Part shown: piece after piece, positions 12,181 to 13,625 of the stretch
Position numbering within the stretch: the first letter of the stretch is position 1
How the letters are laid out: every line of letters begins with the position of its first letter
Assembly: GCA_036559965.1 (NCBI GenBank)
Contig: DATBSD010000051.1
Span: forward strand, 1 to 13,625
DNA: 13,625 nucleotides
Origin: CSP1-4 sp036559965
GTDB lineage: Bacteria; Chloroflexota; Limnocylindria; Limnocylindrales; CSP1-4
Direction of reading: 5' to 3'
Made by a program: the position numbers and the translations under genes
Notes under the pieces: model-generated
What the model was told of the DNA's origin: nothing
The model's database searches: none
Seen by the model: the letters and a program-made list of their open reading frames with translations, nothing else

Positions 12181-13293
12181 CTAGCCTCGATCGAGGGCGC
12201 CGTACACGGCGGCGATGGCGGCCAGCGACGGTGCGTCGCCCACGGTCCAGTCGTTGGTCAGGTAGACGATGACGAGGCCGGCGTCGGGATCGATCCACAG
12301 GCGTGTGCCCGTCGCACCGCCGTGTCCGAAGGCACGCACCGAGCCGGGCATCGTGCCCGCCAGCGCGCCGAGCCCCCAGCCGAGCCCATAGGTCGCTGCC
12401 CTGGGTGGCGGGCCGGCGTCGACCACGCCAGCCGTCTGGTGGCGCGTCATGAGCTCCACGAACGGTCGCCCGAGCACGCGATGCCCGTCGAGCTCGCCGC
12501 CGCGCAGCATCGCCCGGCCGAAGGCCACGACGTCGGCCGCCGAACCCCACAGCCCGCCGCCGGGAGCCTGCATCGAGTCGAAGAAGCCGGCCACCATGGG
12601 CTGCAGCTCGGGAGGGAAGCCGGGCATCACGGATCGGACCGCGCGCTGCCGGTCGGCGGGTTTGAAGCCCATCGAGGTCATCGCCAGGGGTGCGAACAGG
12701 TCGGCCGCGAGGGCGTCGGGATAGTCGCGCCCGTCGAGCCGTCGGATGAGCTCACCCAGGAGCACGAAGCTGAGCGAGTTGTACTCGAAGCGCGCGCCGG
12801 GCGCGAACCGCAGCGGGAACGTGCAGGCGATCTCGAGCAGCCGCCGTCGGTCCGGTCGCTCCCGGCTGAGCAGCTCGGCGTCGATGTCGACGAGGCCGCT
12901 CGTGTGGGTCAGGAGGTGATGCGCGGTGACGACGCTGGCGCCCGGCTGGTCGGGCGTGGCCGCCGCCGGCTGGAACTCGGGGATGACGCGCTGGACGGGG
13001 CTCGAGAGCACGAGCAACCCGCGTTCGACGAGCTGCATCACGGCCGTCGCGACCATCGGTTTGGTGATCGACGCGAGCAGGTAGATCGCGTCGGGAGCCG
13101 TGGTGTCGCCTCCGGAGAACGCTTCGATCCGGATGGTGCCCTCGGCATCCGCCACGGCCAGGACGGCCGACGGAAGCGCGCCACCGGCGACCTGGTCGGC
13201 GACGACATCGAAGGCGAGCTGGAGTCGCTCCGCGGTGAGCCGGTCCCGCCCGACGGCGACCGACCCAGCTGGCTCGATGGTCGTCTGGCTCAC
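12181..13293 (-). CDS. Beta-lactamase-fold serine hydrolase (class C/PBP4-like)
   Basis: 370 residues if started at GTG 13293. Residues are intact for the serine beta-lactamase/esterase family: Ser75-Ile-Thr-Lys78 (nucleophile and base), Tyr171-Asn-Ser173 (the YxN/S motif) in FEYNSLSFVLL, and His324-Gly-Gly326 in FGHGGATGTRLWIDP. HLLTHTSGL precedes the tyrosine motif, as in class C-like esterases and D-aminopeptidases. Such proteins hydrolyse esters, amides or peptidoglycan-like peptides; a substrate cannot be assigned. No signal peptide or lipobox is present, so it is probably cytoplasmic. The frame stays open to an ATG at 13350, with further ATGs at 13314 and 13311, but 13350 would overlap the divergent gene. 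GTG 13293 lies 6 nt after a -10-like CATCAT, and the domain begins near residue 19. The UBP zinc finger gene follows 8 nt downstream. Confidence 0.88.
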   Translation of the reverse strand: MSQTTIEPAGSVAVGRDRLTAERLQLAFDVVADQVAGGALPSAVLAVADAEGTIRIEAFSGGDTTAPDAIYLLASITKPMVATAVMQLVERGLLVLSSPVQRVIPEFQPAAATPDQPGASVVTAHHLLTHTSGLVDIDAELLSRERPDRRRLLEIACTFPLRFAPGARFEYNSLSFVLLGELIRRLDGRDYPDALAADLFAPLAMTSMGFKPADRQRAVRSVMPGFPPELQPMVAGFFDSMQAPGGGLWGSAADVVAFGRAMLRGGELDGHRVLGRPFVELMTRHQTAGVVDAGPPPRAATYGLGWGLGALAGTMPGSVRAFGHGGATGTRLWIDPDAGLVIVYLTNDWTVGDAPSLAAIAAVYGALDRG

Positions 13294-13296
13294 CTG

Positions 13297-13317
13297 CGCA
13301 TGATGCCGCATCATGCG
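13297..13317. promoter_or_regulatory. Palindrome between divergent genes, operator or divergent-promoter candidate
   Basis: CGCATGATG-CCG-CATCATGCG is a perfect 9-bp inverted repeat with a 3-nt centre. Each arm supplies CATCAT 6 nt upstream of a start codon: GTG 13293 on the minus strand and ATG 13321 on the plus strand. CATCAT shares four of six -10 positions, including A2 and T6. It may be an operator, a pair of overlapping -10 boxes, or both. Confidence 0.45.
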
Positions 13318-13320
13318 GCC

Positions 13321-13625
13321 ATGACCCTTGATCTGGGCACGACGCTGCATCGCGGGTTCGTGCTCGAGCGCCTGGCGTGGCTTGATGCCGTGGCGCCGCT
13401 CGACGCTGCCGAACGACTCTGCGGCATGCCTGGCCTCACCCTCCTGGAAAGCGCCAGGCCAGGCCGCCGCGCACGCTGGAGCTACCTGGCCGCCGATCCA
13501 CTGGCCGTCCTCGATTTGGCAGACGACGGGCCGCAGCCGCTCGCCAGCGCACGACGGATGCTGGCCCGGATGGCCGCCGGTCCGTTCAGACCGACCGTTG
13601 ACGGTGACGCGCTGCCCGGCTGGAC
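13321..13625 (+). CDS. pabB: Chorismate-utilising enzyme N-terminus, probable aminodeoxychorismate synthase component I (3' end outside window)
   Basis: An open frame from ATG 13321 runs off the window after about 101 codons with no stop. The translation has the N-terminal pattern of PabB/TrpE: RLAWLDAVAPLDAAERLCGM, then LTLLESARPGRRARWSYLAA followed by DPLAVL (compare LLES/LDS...GRWSYLAADP of this family), then DGDALPGW at the edge, where LP-G/F-x-GG-x-x-GY is expected next. The family takes chorismate plus ammonia from a glutaminase partner to make aminodeoxychorismate (folate route) or anthranilate (tryptophan route). The WSYLAADP wording favours PabB, but the catalytic C-terminal half is not in view. 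It is divergent from the serine hydrolase across a palindrome. No ribosome site precedes ATG 13321; GTG 13363 is an alternative start. Confidence 0.65.
   Translation, partial: MTLDLGTTLHRGFVLERLAWLDAVAPLDAAERLCGMPGLTLLESARPGRRARWSYLAADPLAVLDLADDGPQPLASARRMLARMAAGPFRPTVDGDALPGW

Noticed and set aside
12178..12183. TAGGCC 5 nt before the UBP zinc finger start as another leaderless -10 element
   Set aside because: Its TAG is the stop codon of the upstream hydrolase gene and the spacing and last base differ, so the resemblance is probably chance.
13294..13350. Start of the serine hydrolase at ATG 13350
   Set aside because: It would overlap the start of the divergent pabB-like gene and adds a basic, low-complexity stretch outside the domain. 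Nearer starts are available.
1..13625. tRNA, rRNA, CRISPR arrays, insertion sequences, phage genes and defence systems
   Set aside because: None of the characteristic sequences, repeats or protein motifs was seen on either strand.

Overview
This is a GC-rich, gene-dense chromosomal window with a mix of SD-led and apparently leaderless genes. The pairing of an ECF sigma factor with a membrane-anchored PD40 propeller protein, together with KamA, S41 peptidase, OsmC, a two-domain rhodanese and DUF2255, suggests an uncultivated Chloroflexota of the Limnocylindria/Ellin6529 type, or less likely an actinobacterium. That placement is inference from protein style and base composition. No tRNA, rRNA, CRISPR array, transposase or phage gene was seen, so this looks like ordinary chromosome.

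Layout, left to right. (1) 1-1682 (+): the C-terminal part of an ECF sigma factor, overlapping by 4 nt a transmembrane PD40 beta-propeller protein that is its probable regulator or sensor. (2) 6148-1732 (-): a three-gene operon encoding a four-helix membrane protein, an OsmC-type peroxiredoxin, and a 1163-residue fusion of an MMPL/RND transporter with a secreted CrtC/AttH-type lipocalin-like domain. A lipoprotein-like signal sits at the junction of the fusion. (3) 6149-6263: a divergent regulatory region with two back-to-back -10 elements and two inverted repeats. (4) 6264-9392 (+): lysine 2,3-aminomutase (KamA), a strong hairpin, and an S41 C-terminal processing peptidase whose catalytic lysine position holds threonine. 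(5) 9456-10832 (+): a nitroreductase overlapping a DUF2255 protein, then a small protein of unknown function. (6) 10969-11811 (+): a two-domain rhodanese sulfurtransferase. (7) A 12-bp hairpin between convergent genes. (8) 13293-11903 (-): a beta-lactamase-fold serine hydrolase followed by a stand-alone UBP-type zinc finger protein. (9) 13321-13625 (+): the start of a chorismate-utilising enzyme (PabB/TrpE type), running off the window.

The most interesting points are the MMPL-lipocalin fusion with its internal lipobox (Cys797), the S41 peptidase lacking its lysine, and a recurring start-site architecture. In that architecture a -10-like hexamer (TAGACT, TAGGCT, or a palindromic CATCAT pair) lies exactly 6 nt before a start codon, which points to leaderless transcripts. 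Functional links are inferred only: a redox/stress theme (OsmC, nitroreductase, rhodanese) and envelope lipid handling (the MMPL fusion, the sigma/PD40 pair, the S41 peptidase).
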